From Amaranthus tricolor (taxonomy: Eukaryota; Streptophyta; Magnoliopsida; Caryophyllales; Amaranthaceae), in assembly GCF_026212465.1 (NCBI RefSeq), contig NC_080057.1, forward strand, positions 27,076,147 to 27,140,146: a stretch of DNA of 64,000 nucleotides, in the 5' to 3' direction. Position numbers and translations under genes: made by a program. The notes below the pieces were generated by a model, which made no database searches, had not been told where the DNA came from, and saw nothing but the letters and a program-made list of their open reading frames with translations. Shown one piece after another: positions 37,801 to 52,384 of the stretch. The stretch's first letter is position 1, and every line of letters begins with the position of its first letter.

Positions 37801-40800
37801 CTAATAAGTGATCCCTTGTCCGTCTAATTGGGCAGTTATCTTCTTTAGCAACTCCGCCTTGTTGGAACCTACAAGTTTGTCAATCTCTTTTCCATTCTTA
37901 AGGAAGAAGAAACTTGGAGTGGCTTTGATGTCAAATGAGGTGCTTAGATCCTGTAGCACCACAATAATCTTCACTTAAATAACTCTAATACAACTTATTG
38001 TACGGTTACAACAAAATTTCCTCAACCTAACCACTAACCATATGCACTTCATATTATAAGAATTTGCAAATATAGATAAGGGTCAATCAAAAACAACCCC
38101 TTCGTTATTACAAGGTAAGGTTGAGTATATCTGACACTCAAGTCCCACCTAGGTGAGAGGCCCCTAATGGCGCTGAGTAACGGAATGTTTTAGTGAATAG
38201 ACACAAATATCACGAAAAATCTAATTTCCGACATTGCGTCATTGACGGCAGTAAAACAGTGATTACAAAAACAAAAATTTCGCTCATATGATAATAAATT
38301 CTTTCTTCGTTAAGAAGACGAACTGAGGTGAAAATTCTATGAAGCAAACTTGTTTACCTTTAAAAAAAATGTATTAGTACAACAACTACAACAACAACAT
38401 AAGCTTAAATTTCTAAATCCAACGTGGAGTATAAGCTAGGAATACTTACTGGGAGTTCGTCGACATCGACAGTGAGGAACATCAAAGAAGTATATTTTTT
38501 TGACAGTTCACAATAATATGATGCAATCATCTTGCAGGGCCCACACCACGCCGCACTAAAATTTGCTATCACCTGTCACAAAAAGTTTTATCAAGCTTCA
38601 GCAGGTAACAAGTAAAACCTTTTACGATGAGGAGTATAACGAAGTAGCAGTCTTGCCAGAGAAGATACAAATGTATTGCTTTGGCAGCACATAGCAAAAC
38701 ATGAAGGATTTAGAGAAAGCATCATCATCTATCCTTTACATAGATTCACTCAGACTTGAAACAAAAAACTGTACAACAGAATCTGTCCATAAAACAGGAC
38801 AACACAAGTGCACAACTGTCAACGATGAAATAAGGTAGTTAATTTGTGCAATAGTTGATACTGAAACAAAATGAGTCATCGATCGTCAATTGTATAGTGA
38901 CAGTTTTTCGCATGAGCAGTAAGACAAAACCTTTTTACTAGATTAGCTTATCAGGGCACCTACACCCTCGTTCTGAACACAAAATATGTAAACCGAGAAA
39001 AAGTATCTACCAGATATCTCAGTAGCTCAGTCCTCAAGGTTCAGTCATTGTTTTAAATAAGCATAGGATGTGCAAATCAACATTCTGACCATGGTAATGA
39101 GACAATCAGACAAGAATTACCTATTCCACAACAAAATTCCATGACACTTGTAAGGAGACACTGAGACAGATACAGGCTAATATGAGAAAGAGAGAAACAG
39201 GGAGAGTAAATACAATAACGGCCCGTTTGGTTAGTGGTACTAAATAGTGGTAATGGAAATGATTTATAGTGTAAAATTTCATCAAAAGTTCCATATCATT
39301 CTTATGGTGATGAAACTTTAATCACAAAAAAGTTCTTTTTATTTACAAATTTCCATTACCACCTAATATCACATCTCCCAATGGTAATGCATTGGAATGA
39401 ATTTCAATTGAAGTTTGATAAATATAGCCATCAAGGTAGCCAAGAAATTTTTCAACCAAAATTACACTAATTTTCATTCCCATTACTACCATTTATACCA
39501 TCTACCAAATAGGTCGTAAAGGTAAGTAGAAGCTAAATCCCTAATGGCCCGTTTGGTTGATGGTAATGAAGTAATGGAAATGAAATGTTGTAATGGCAAT
39601 AGTAATGAAGGAATGGATATGAGAATTGGTAATGAAGATTCTTTTGTTTGGTGTACATGACTAAAGAATGGAAATGGAAGATAATATTCCATTGATTGCA
39701 TTTGGTTGTTAGTAATAAAAAATGGTGATGACTCTTAGTTTCATTATTGTATATTTGTATCTAAAAGCATTATTGTATCTAAATTATTCTATCTAATGAT
39801 TCTTTTTTTAATAATAATATTTTTTTAGATAATTACATACATTACCTTTTTTTTCTTCATTATTTTTTTTCTTCAGCTCGAAACAACATTACCTTATTTT
39901 ATTACCACAGTAATACTTCATTACCATTACAGCCTAATACCAGATTGTTTGATGGTAATAAAAAAGTTCCTTTTTGGTAATTTCATTACCTTATTTTATT
40001 ACCATCCATTACCATTGAAGGCATCCAAACAACCAAGTTTTTTATTACTTAATTTTATTACCATTACCACCCTCTAATACCATGTACCAAACGGGCCGTA
40101 AGTGCCAATTTTCCATTCCCTTTTCAATTTCCAATCTTCCATACATAGTTTTCCTTCTAATTTTCTAATTTCATATCATCAGACTGCCCAAATATGTCAA
40201 GAAAAAGTAACTTCTCATCTCTTGACAAATAATACCAAACAAGATGCTTATAAATGTCAAGCTTATTTACACACATAAGTAAAAAATCCCTTGTGGAAGA
40301 GTATCCTTAAGAAGTAAGAACTAAGTAGCACAGCAACACAAAACACAATTTTGAAGAGAGATTGTTCACTGAAGGTTCAGAAAACTTACAATTTTGCCCT
40401 GTTGATTTGCTAAAGATAAACTCTCCTCCCAAGCGGCAACTGTGGTAATAAGATGCACATTTCCATCAGCCATAATAAAGTGAGCAGAATCATCGTTGTC
40501 TTGCTGCACCCCAAATAGCAACCACTTTTAACTAACACTTCTATGTTATTGTAAATAAAACATCAAAATTCCGAGATAATTTCCCAAAGTGTAAAATTGT
40601 AGTGCTTAAAAGACCCAGCCAAGGTATAAGAAGTGAGAATGAATATGTTCCTATTACATGTTTTCAATACCTCGCGGAACAGTAACCACAGAATCACGAC
40701 ACTAAGTCGAGGTGATTCGAAAAATAATCATCCCGATTAAAGATATTCAAAAACAATTATATCACTGACACTAGCGCCACAGTCACTGAATATCCAGTAA

Positions 40801-41770
40801 GTATGCTTCTTATATACTTCTACATATCACTAATCAAAGCCAAAGTTTTCAGATTTTAGCCGTATGAATATTAAGGGGAGAACAACAATAAGCGGAGAAC
40901 AATTGAAATTGGAGGAAAATAAGTGATTTCGTAAGCAATATACCACATGGCTAGTCATAACCTATTTGATAAGCACTATTAATATTTGGCAATCATAATT
41001 ATTTATGCGTAATTTGTAATGCAAGTCCATAAAAAAATCATTGCTAATGCTTATCTTGTTATCCATCCTTGATTACTAGCACCTATTCCCACTTATTCTT
41101 CAAAAATTTCCATTACCACTTTAGAGATGATATTGAGTATGTAGGGAAACATGCACCTATTCCTACCTACCAAAACAATTTTCAACCTAGTGCATCACCC
41201 CTCGGTAACATGCGTTCTTCATTAATCTACATTACCAACTATTCACATGCCTGTAAGTGGAGACTCTGACTTCAAGACAATAGGAATATTCCCTATTGAA
41301 TGACATCTAACTTATCAACATTCCCTCAGTAAATTACTCTAAACGACCTCACGGTGTGGAGCATAAAATTTCACAACTAAAAAGGACTTTGGATAGTCAA
41401 CCAGCCATTCAACTTATTGAGAAAAAGAATTATCCTTTTGTGCCTATCTTTCAAGCAGTCCATTTGTTTTGTTTGTCTATTTCCTACTTTTTATAATTTC
41501 TGAATACATTTATCCACAACACATCCTTAGTTCCTTACTAATGATTCCCCCATTATCTCCATTCCCCATTCATATTTTATGATTTCTTATTCCCTGCTGT
41601 CTCGCATTGTTCCCTCCTCTTGATAACTCACACAAGCTTTTACATATGCATTTCATCATCTTCCTTGATTTTATAAGCTACAAAATGAAGAAACAAAAAA
41701 AATATGGAGGTAGTATATATGAAAATAGCTTTCATTCATATGAGCTTACTTTTGAAGCGCACAATCCCAT
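37801..41770 (-). CDS. h-type thioredoxin, TRX H9-like, with N-terminal acylation signal
   Basis: Protein disulfide reductase of 135 aa in four exons: 41770-41750 (only seven codons, MGLCASK), 40503-40390, 38572-38450 and 37950-37801 (stop TAG). All junctions are GT-AG and in phase 0. The active site WCGPC is at 54-58 and the cis-proline in KATPSFFF is at 98. The N-terminus with Gly2 and Cys4, then QDNDDSAHFI and GNVHLITT, matches the plant TRX H9 (subgroup III) extension. In Arabidopsis this is myristoylated on Gly2 and palmitoylated on Cys4, giving membrane attachment and cell-to-cell movement. The first exon is isolated by a 1246-bp intron. Intron 2 (1816 bp) carries two PIF/Harbinger-like MITEs. 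A 5'UTR exon around 42390-42560 is likely. Confidence 0.93.
39219..39516. mobile_element. PIF/Harbinger-like (Tourist-type) MITE, copy 1
   Basis: The element is 298 bp and is flanked by TAA on both sides (39216-39218 and 39517-39519), the 3-bp duplication of this superfamily. The ends are inverted: CGGCCCGTTTGGTTAGTGGTA on the left and CGACCTATTTGGTAGATGGTA when the right end is read inwards. It has no coding capacity and lies in intron 2 of the thioredoxin gene. Confidence 0.82.
39545..40098. mobile_element. PIF/Harbinger-like (Tourist-type) MITE, copy 2
   Basis: The element is 554 bp with TAA at both flanks (39542-39544 and 40099-40101). Its ends are TGGCCCGTTTGGTTGATGGTA on the left and CGGCCCGTTTGGTACATGGTA when the right end is read inwards. 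It belongs to the same family as the copy 28 bp to its left but is nearly twice as long. Further GGTAATGAAAT-like words inside suggest an internal insertion or duplication. Confidence 0.82.
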
Positions 41771-42705
41771 CTGGCAACCTCCCGAGCAAAATTTACCAAA
41801 AATGCAAGCCAGAGTGCTATTATGAAAATTGCCTGAAAAAAGCAGGGAGTCAATAATAAGCAGATCGTACACATCCTGTGGAAAAAAGAAATCAAGAGAC
41901 TAATGTTTTCATTCACAAGCATTTTATATGAATCAAGAAAAACAAGGAAACCTCAATTGCTCAATCACACTCAGCTTAGAAAGAAATCCAAGCAAAATCA
42001 ACTATGTATAGCATCTCATCAGTGATCAGTAGCAATATAATTTAGTAAAATACCTAAAAATCATTGAGATAGTAAGCAATTTAAACACTTCAATTGTGAA
42101 GTATCAACTAACAGTAGATGTAAAACTACACTATACCCAAACCAAATACATTCCCAAATCAATTTTAATGTGTCAAAGTGGAGAATTGCATAAAATTTCC
42201 ATTAGAAATTAGAATCATGATGGGTTCTTAAAATAGAATATTATCTGAAATGGGATTTTACTTATCAACAGTACAATCAAGAAAGAACAAACCTTTATCA
42301 TAAAAAAGAACAGGAAACTTATAAAATTCCTAGTAAAAGATTATATGGACAGCAACAAGCTAAAGAAGATGCAAGAAAAACAAACAAACCTTTGAAAGGA
42401 GAAGGCCTAAACCCTGATCTTGTGAAGTAAATGGATTGTAATTTGTAAAGCCTTTATGAAGACAAATTTATGATGAGAACTTTGAAAAGTTTGATGATAA
42501 AAATTGGATAAAGCGAGGAAAGATAAGATGGATTGTATAAAGGGAAAGTGGTGCGTTTCAGACGGGTTAGTTGGACTTTGAATGTTACTCCGCCTCCAGG
42601 CCCTCCAGTAAAGTACAAGTAATATTTGACCATTATTATATCAATCAATTTCTAGTAAACTCATCAAAAAGTTATGGTCAAACTTTTCATGTAAGTCTAT
42701 TATTA
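41771..42705 (-). other. Thioredoxin upstream region with probable 5'UTR exon
   Basis: No separate gene is seen. A purine-rich block around 42390-42560 ahead of intron-like DNA could be the non-coding first exon of the thioredoxin transcript. Exact splice sites are not fixed. Confidence 0.4.
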
Positions 42706-42707
42706 TA

Positions 42708-42967
42708 CTCCTTCCGAACCAATTTAGATGTCTCATTTGCTTGGACACGGTTATTAAGGATGGTGTGGAGTCCATTAAAAAGGGTAAGTAATAAAGAGTA
42801 AGTAGTGAAGGGTAAGTAGTGAAGTAAGGTATATGGAGGTATATTCGTAATTACTTGTGTGAACTAAGGATATTTAGGTAAAAAAAGGTTGACAAAAATA
42901 GAAATGAGACAACTAAAAAGACTTTGCCAAATAAGGAAATATGACAGCTAAATTGGTTCAGATGGAG
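42708..42967. mobile_element. Stowaway-like MITE upstream of thioredoxin gene
   Basis: The element is 260 bp with TA duplication on each side (42706-42707 and 42968-42969). Terminal inverted repeats: CTCCTTCCGAACCAATTTAG on the left and CTCCATCTGAACCAATTTAG when the right end is read inwards. This is the classic Stowaway form. It has no coding capacity. Confidence 0.88.
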
Positions 42968-42969
42968 TA

Positions 42970-44082
42970 TTTATTATTGTTTCTGTAAATAACACGTTAT
43001 TTTACGGAAAATATTGATTCGATTTAGACTTAATCCTCTTCTATCCCCTATTTACCCATAATTGTAAAGGTTGTAGTAAAAAAAAAAAAAAAGTCTATCA
43101 CTAGAATTTTTTAAAGTTTTTAGTTTAAATAATATTGATGGTTTTCGTATTCAAGTTTAAATATAGTTAATTATCATAAATATTTAAAAAATATTAAAAT
43201 GGTGAAGATTAATTATATCAATAATTGTGTCATAGACAGAATAATTATGTAGAAGAACAAATAAGAACATCAAATAAAAGCGTATTATATATTCAACTAT
43301 TCTTGTGAAAGACCATCTCTTAAATAGACGACCTCAAAACAATAAGCCTACATTCTTATTTTCTCTTTAATTTGTATAAATTGAGTTATTTAGGTCATAT
43401 ATATGATGCATCTCTCACAACAATTTGTGTTGTTTATTTAATATATTTTTTTAAGGAAATTGGATTTGACCATATTTAACATGTGGCTTATTGTTAGATT
43501 GATTCAATTATAGCTTGATTTGCTAAAATGAATAGTCCTATGTAGCTGTAACTTGAAGGTTTTTCAAAATGAAATTTAAAAAACTGATGTGGTTACCTCA
43601 CTCTAATTAGCTTGATGTTGATTGGAGAGTTGGTGTAATTAAATAATTAAATAAAACCCAAAAAGTATCAAAGTTTGGGTTAATGCTCTACAATATAAAA
43701 AGACAGCTTGTATCAGCTAATGCTGCACAGTTTTAGTGTATGGTAGTATGATGTAAACTCAATAGGACATATAGTAGTAAATTTTAGAAACATTCTTCTG
43801 TTAATGCTGAAAACTGAAAAACACCCATAAATAACCAAATCTCTTTCAAGTTTCAAATGATCAATTTCGAGTCTCGTCAGCTCCAAGAACACATACATGA
43901 AATTAGATGTACACCAATAAATAACAATGTACAATTCAAAACAAGCCTACAACAACATATTCCTATACTGATCGTCAATTATAAAATCTGATAACAAAAG
44001 AATGACAGGCCTTATCAGCCTGTATTTGCAAATTTTTGAGCTATGATTGTAATATGCAACCAAAATCAACCGTCTTTGTTAC
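42970..44082. other. Intergenic, no gene seen
   Basis: AT-rich DNA. Near 43306-43345 it holds a GTGAAAGACCATCTCTTAAATAGACG-type block similar to one in the PP2C first intron (1386-1440), perhaps ends of a shared repeat family. The last ~100 bp are probably the 3'UTR of the LRR kinase gene. Confidence 0.45.
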
Positions 44083-46128
44083 TTATGGTGTACGAGAGTT
44101 CGAGTCTTTTGACTTGGACCCCTCTGCCTCAGGTGATGGTCGACTCGAAGTATCGGATTGCCTGGTCTCTTCAATCATCCTCACCACTTCTTCCATTTCC
44201 GGTCTTAAATCCGGCACCTTGGAAACACAAGCCATTGCAATTTGAAGCATTTGAACCAATTCTTCTTCTATATTTTGATTTCTCATTAGCTCTGCATCGA
44301 ATACTTCTGCCGTCCATTCCTCGCGAACCACTGACTGGACCCACCTTGGAAGATCAACAACATCATCACGTCCTGGTGATTGAACCGGAGTCTTCCCTGT
44401 AAGCAGTTCGAGGAGGAGAACACCAAAACTATAGACATCGGATTTTTGAGTGGTCTTCCTTGTCTCTATTGTTTCCAGTGCTCTGTAACCTGCAATTCTC
44501 GGAGGGACTGCAGGAAAGTTCATTAGAGGAGCTAGACCAAAATCAGAGATGCAACCATTGACATCCTCGGAAAGAAAAACATTGGAGGATTTGATATTCC
44601 CGTGTGTGAACCTGCCACCACCAGCAGAATGGATATGAGCTATTCCCTTGGCGGCTCCCAGTAGAATCTTTACCCGGGAGTCCCAGTCCAGTGGCGGCTT
44701 TTCTCCATCCTTACTACCTGAAATTTTAAACAGTATTCAGTTCAAAATTTTTAAATATGGCAAAGATTAAGAACAACAAAAAGGTTTAACTCTGAAAAAG
44801 ATGTGATACAACAAAGAGAAACAAAAGGGAAGCATACCATGCAAACGTGCCAACAGGCTGCCAGCAGATACATAGTCATAGACAAGAAGTTTTTCATCCT
44901 TAGAGTAGTAATAAGCTCGTAGGGGAATAACATTAGGATGTTGACCCACCCTTCCAATTGTTTCCATCTGCTGTTCAAACTCTCTTTTACCGACCACAAC
45001 CTCTTTCAACCTCTTCACGACCACTGTTACACCGTCCTCCAATAAGGCTTTGTAAGTTGTCCCATAGCTTCCTTTTCCGAGCACTTCAGCAGAGGCCCTT
45101 AAAAGGTCTTCAAGATCAAAGTTAAAGGAACAACCTTCAAAGAAAACTAGTTTGTTCTTCTCAGCCTCCTGAACACCACTACCAAAATCCTCCTTGGGTT
45201 TTTCAGTCCTTCCGGCGCCAAAACCTTTGCCTTTGCGAACACCACTTCTCTCACTACCCCTTTTCTTCAAACAGCACACGACAACCATCAGAAGTAGAAA
45301 GATTAGAATCACACCTCCTGCTGCAGCTGCAATGGCAATGATAGCTCCTGTGCTTAGTTTCTTCTTCGAGTGTTTTTTTACATAAACACTAGGAGAAGGA
45401 CCCATCGACGCAGTAGGAGGCAGTGTAGGAGCAGGAGTTGGAGAAACACCAGGACACTGGTTGAGTGGTGGCCCACACAACCCAGTATTACCCTGAAATG
45501 AAGAATTAGGAAAGCTACTAAGCGTCAACGGAATTGAGCCATTTAGGTGATTGTTGCTCAAATCCAGAAATCTAAGAGTTTGATTATTCAATTTGGGTAT
45601 GGATCCTGTAAGACTGTTATTCTGAAGGAACAATTTGTTTAACCGACTTAGGTTTTGAATCGATGATGGAATTTCTCCCTCCAAGGAATTGAAAGCAAGG
45701 TCTAATGCGATGAGTTGAGGAGATAATGTAGAAGGAATTTTTCCGGATAAGTTATTTTTTTGGAGGTATACATACTGGAGCGAAGGAAGGGACAGCAAAT
45801 CAGATGGAAGATTCCCAGAGAGAAGGTTCGACCGAAGGCTGAGGGTCTCTAGGTGATTCAATTTCCCAAGAGTATCCTTCGGGATCGGACCTTTGAGTCC
45901 AACCCCCGGTAACCTAACAGCAATAACACTATTGTTATCTAAGCTGCAACTAATTCCCACCCAAGCAGTGCATACTGGGATAGTGGAATTCCAATTTACT
46001 TTATGACCATGAGGGATTAGAGCAGCAAACTGTAGCAAAGCTTGCTGGTCGTTCTTAAGATTAGCATAGCTTGGAGGTGAAAATATGAGAAAGAGCAGCA
46101 ACAATGTCAGAATAAAATAGAGCTTCAT
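44083..46128 (-). CDS. LRR receptor-like pseudokinase (LRR III type, similar to At3g08680/At5g58300)
   Basis: Plasma-membrane receptor-like kinase of subfamily LRR III. Two exons, 46128-44838 and 44717-44083 (stop TAA), joined in frame across GT-AG, give 641 aa. There is a signal peptide at about 1-22. The LRR N-terminal cap ([26 protein letters not shown]) follows, then about five LRRs to residue 205, a Pro-rich juxtamembrane stretch, and a transmembrane helix at 261-286 followed by CCLKKR. The kinase-like domain has [11 protein letters not shown] and the lysine VVVKRL (372). The HRD catalytic motif is replaced by HGN (469-471), while SDFGLAPL (488-) keeps DFG. APE reads ALE. The protein is therefore probably catalytically inactive and acts as a scaffold or co-receptor, as is usual in this subfamily. 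Confidence 0.95.
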
Positions 46129-49100
46129 AGATAGTCTTGATGTTGGTGCTCAACAGAATAGTTGCTGGTCAGCTGCTGCAACTCCTCAAGTATGCCTGGC
46201 ATGAGAAAAAAAAAAGTTGATAAGTGGCTTGATTCGTTTTTCTAAACCTAGCCACCTCAAATATGTAATTTCGCTGTATCAAATCTACATTATTATGCCC
46301 TATCTAAATCTCAAATGTAGAAAATTTGAGTTCTAACACCAACTACAATAGCTAAATAGTAAATACACATATAGATTGGTCGAAAGTGCGTACGCTTTGG
46401 ATGAAAATTAATTGAACTAAATTTCATTTCTAAGGAAAATGGAGTAGATTCAAATGAATTTCAATCTTTAAACAACATTTTCCCCTAATTTAGTTCCTTG
46501 ATGAAAAATTTCAAAAGAGAAGGAAATGGAGGGAAGGAAGCACGGGACAGATAGAAAATTTTAGCATTTGTTGCGGGGGAAATAACTTCTGATCTTTTCA
46601 ACATGGAAAAATAAGTTTTAAGTCACTCCTTAACTGGCAGAAACAGCCCAAGTGGAAAAAAATACAAGACATGAATCACATCTTCACATAAGCAATATGC
46701 AAGACATGGACGATGTAGGAAAGCAAATCTAGAACCAAGACACGAGATGCAGAACCCATACAGTAAGGGAGTTACAACTACTGGATCATAAAAAAATACT
46801 ACTACACAGAATAACAAGCAAGGTATAAAAGCAGCAAGCAAAATCTCAACTGTCATTGCAATTGAAAAGAAGGTACAAATGCTTCACCTAAAGTACCAAA
46901 AACCAACTCATAGAGTAAATGTACACCGAAATGGGAGCCACATGATAATAGAGTAATTCTCCCTGATTGAAGTATCCCTGGACCAATATGATTAATGCTA
47001 ACAAAAACATCTAATTACAGAGCTTTCATTCACACCAGATCCAGTATCTCTCTAAGGTATTTATACACTGGGTCCATTCATTGACACCAATCCACCCACC
47101 CTCATATATGTATATAAAATTTATAATTAAATTATAAAAACAAGAAAGTCACCAGCACAAAGTCAGTACAATTCATTAGTAATTTAACCCTTATTACAAT
47201 CCTTATTATTAGTAGTAAGTACCAAAACCAAGCTAAAAGTACAGCTACACATCAGGTGAGGTGGAAAGCAGAAAAAGCTTGGCAGTATGCAAGGTTAGTT
47301 GCTAAAAAGAAGAGTCTTTTTTATGTTTGCAACAATAATTACTCTTACTCATCAGTCATCATGAATCTTCTCCCACTTGCCTTTTCATGCGGTTTCAACT
47401 TCTAAAAAATTCAAACTGAACCTCCTTTGCATCCACTCAATCAAATTAACTAATTGCATGACATATTAGGCTGGATTAGTCAGTGAAAGATCATTCCAAG
47501 ACTTGTGACATCTTGACCTATTTTACATTGCCAGAATAATGGGTATACTAAAATACCAACTTAGGGGAATTCCAAGTTTTTGTCTAGCATCTAAGCTTAG
47601 AATGTGAAACCAAACTTTGATTAATTTACAAATTAAGAACATTCAGTGATCTAACCAAAAACAAGGTGGAAGATTTCCAACTTTTAAGACAGGAAAACAA
47701 AAATGGTAAAAAAAAAAAAAATCAAACAGTAAACTATGCAAGGCAATTGAACAGCAGAATAAGTGAAATTACCTTTGGAAAAATGGAAAAGCTCAAATAA
47801 GAATATACATCATCAATTCATCCAAATTCTGCACATCAACAACATAAAAACCAGAACTTTAGACATAAATGGGCAACAGATCCATAAAATATCCCAATTC
47901 AATTCAGAAAATGTGAGATACATCATCAATTTAGTCTAAAAATAGAAGAATAGAGGAAGGTGAAAGAGCCACATTTGTGGCATGAGTGAAGAGACAAGAA
48001 CAAAACAAACCAACTTACTCCAACATCCCATAATTTTGAAGAGAAAAAAGAAATGTACCTGAATAGAGCTGCATTTGCAAGTAGAAAAGAAAAAGAGGGG
48101 TTTGGAGAGGAACTGGGTAGCTAAAAGAAAAGGCAATTACAACGGCAAATCTTCAAGAAGAAGCAGAAACTGGGTTTTTTTTTTTCCAATTCTCTCCAAC
48201 AACTCAAAAAGAAAGAATTTTTATTCTTTTTGAAGGTAAAAAGTTTAATACACCCAGAAAGCTTCCCAAGTCTAAAAAGGGAGCATAAATTAAACACAGA
48301 TCTCAAAGTATCTCAGCTGATTTTGTTTCAAGTTCTGACCTTTCTTCTTTTTTATCCTTCTTCTTCTTCCTTGGAGAATGAAAAATGAGGAATACAAGCA
48401 AGGACTGCTTCCATCCTAGTTCCTTGCTTCTACTTCTTGCTTAAAAATTACAATTCTTTGTTTTGTTTTGTTTTTTTTTTTTAACTCCACAAAAGATACT
48501 GAAATTGAAAATAACTTAGTCCCCACTCCATTTATTTTAATTTCAGTATCAAATGATCTTAAAAAATCAAAAATGAAAAATGAAATGGTGCAGACTGCAA
48601 AGTGGTTGGGGAAGGTGGGGAGCACATTTTTTTAGGAGAAGATATTAGTAGATAACGGTTATTTATAAGGTTAATAAATTAATTTTATATAGTAGAAAAT
48701 AGAATGCGATAGGATGAGATTTTTATTATTTATTTTAATATTATTATTTTTGCCTGTTTATGGTGATTTATAAACACGATTATTAATTAGAAATTTTTGT
48801 TTTTGGAGTTGGGTGCATTGAAATTGTAAAAATTTGATCACTCTATTTATTTTTAATGCTTGCACTATTTAGATGAAAACATGGTTTAGATAAAATAAAT
48901 GAAAATATTTGAAATAATTAAAAAATGAATAGGATAGATGATAGATGATAGATGTATGGATGAGACAGACAAAAGAGGAGAGGAGCAGAGCAGAAAGGAA
49001 GAAATGTAGAATTGAATGAGATTGTTTATCTGTATCTCTCCTATTCTTCTACCTTGTTTTCATGCCCTCTGTTTTCTTCTAAATACAATTATTTTTGAAG

Positions 49101-49162
49101 GTTTTTGTTTTATCCTAAATTAAGGAGTTTTTGTTCTTCTAAATTCCGCTATTTCTTATGCG

Positions 49163-49163
<1 letters not shown>
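46129..49163 (-). other. LRR pseudokinase upstream region and probable 5'UTR exon(s)
   Basis: No separate gene is seen. A GCAGCTCTATTCAG|GTACATTT donor on the minus strand near 48058 follows a CT-rich leader (about 48060-48600). An acceptor-like ...CCAG|GCATACTTG lies near 46196. A 5'UTR intron of about 1.9 kb, which is common for these genes, is therefore plausible. Short frames at 46623-46856 and 47936-48136 show no domain. Confidence 0.4.

Positions 49164-49164
<1 letters not shown>

Positions 49165-49204
<40 letters not shown>
49165..49204. repeat. (AT)n microsatellite
   Basis: About 20 uninterrupted AT units. Confidence 0.97.
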
Positions 49205-49207
<3 letters not shown>

Positions 49208-49437
49208 TTCCGTCTTTTCTTTTTGTTCTTCTTATTTACTTTTTGCATAGTTTTCAATGTAAATTTTAAATTTTAATATCTCTAATACACATAATAAAAA
49301 ATTATAAAAAAATACATAATAAAAAAGTATAAGACAAATCTAATGAGATCTCACATAGATATATTTTATCTTATAAATATGTGTCAAAAAATTAATTAAA
49401 TTTATCTCTCTTTTAGGTGAAATATTTCAAATAAGAA

Positions 49438-52384
<2,947 letters not shown>

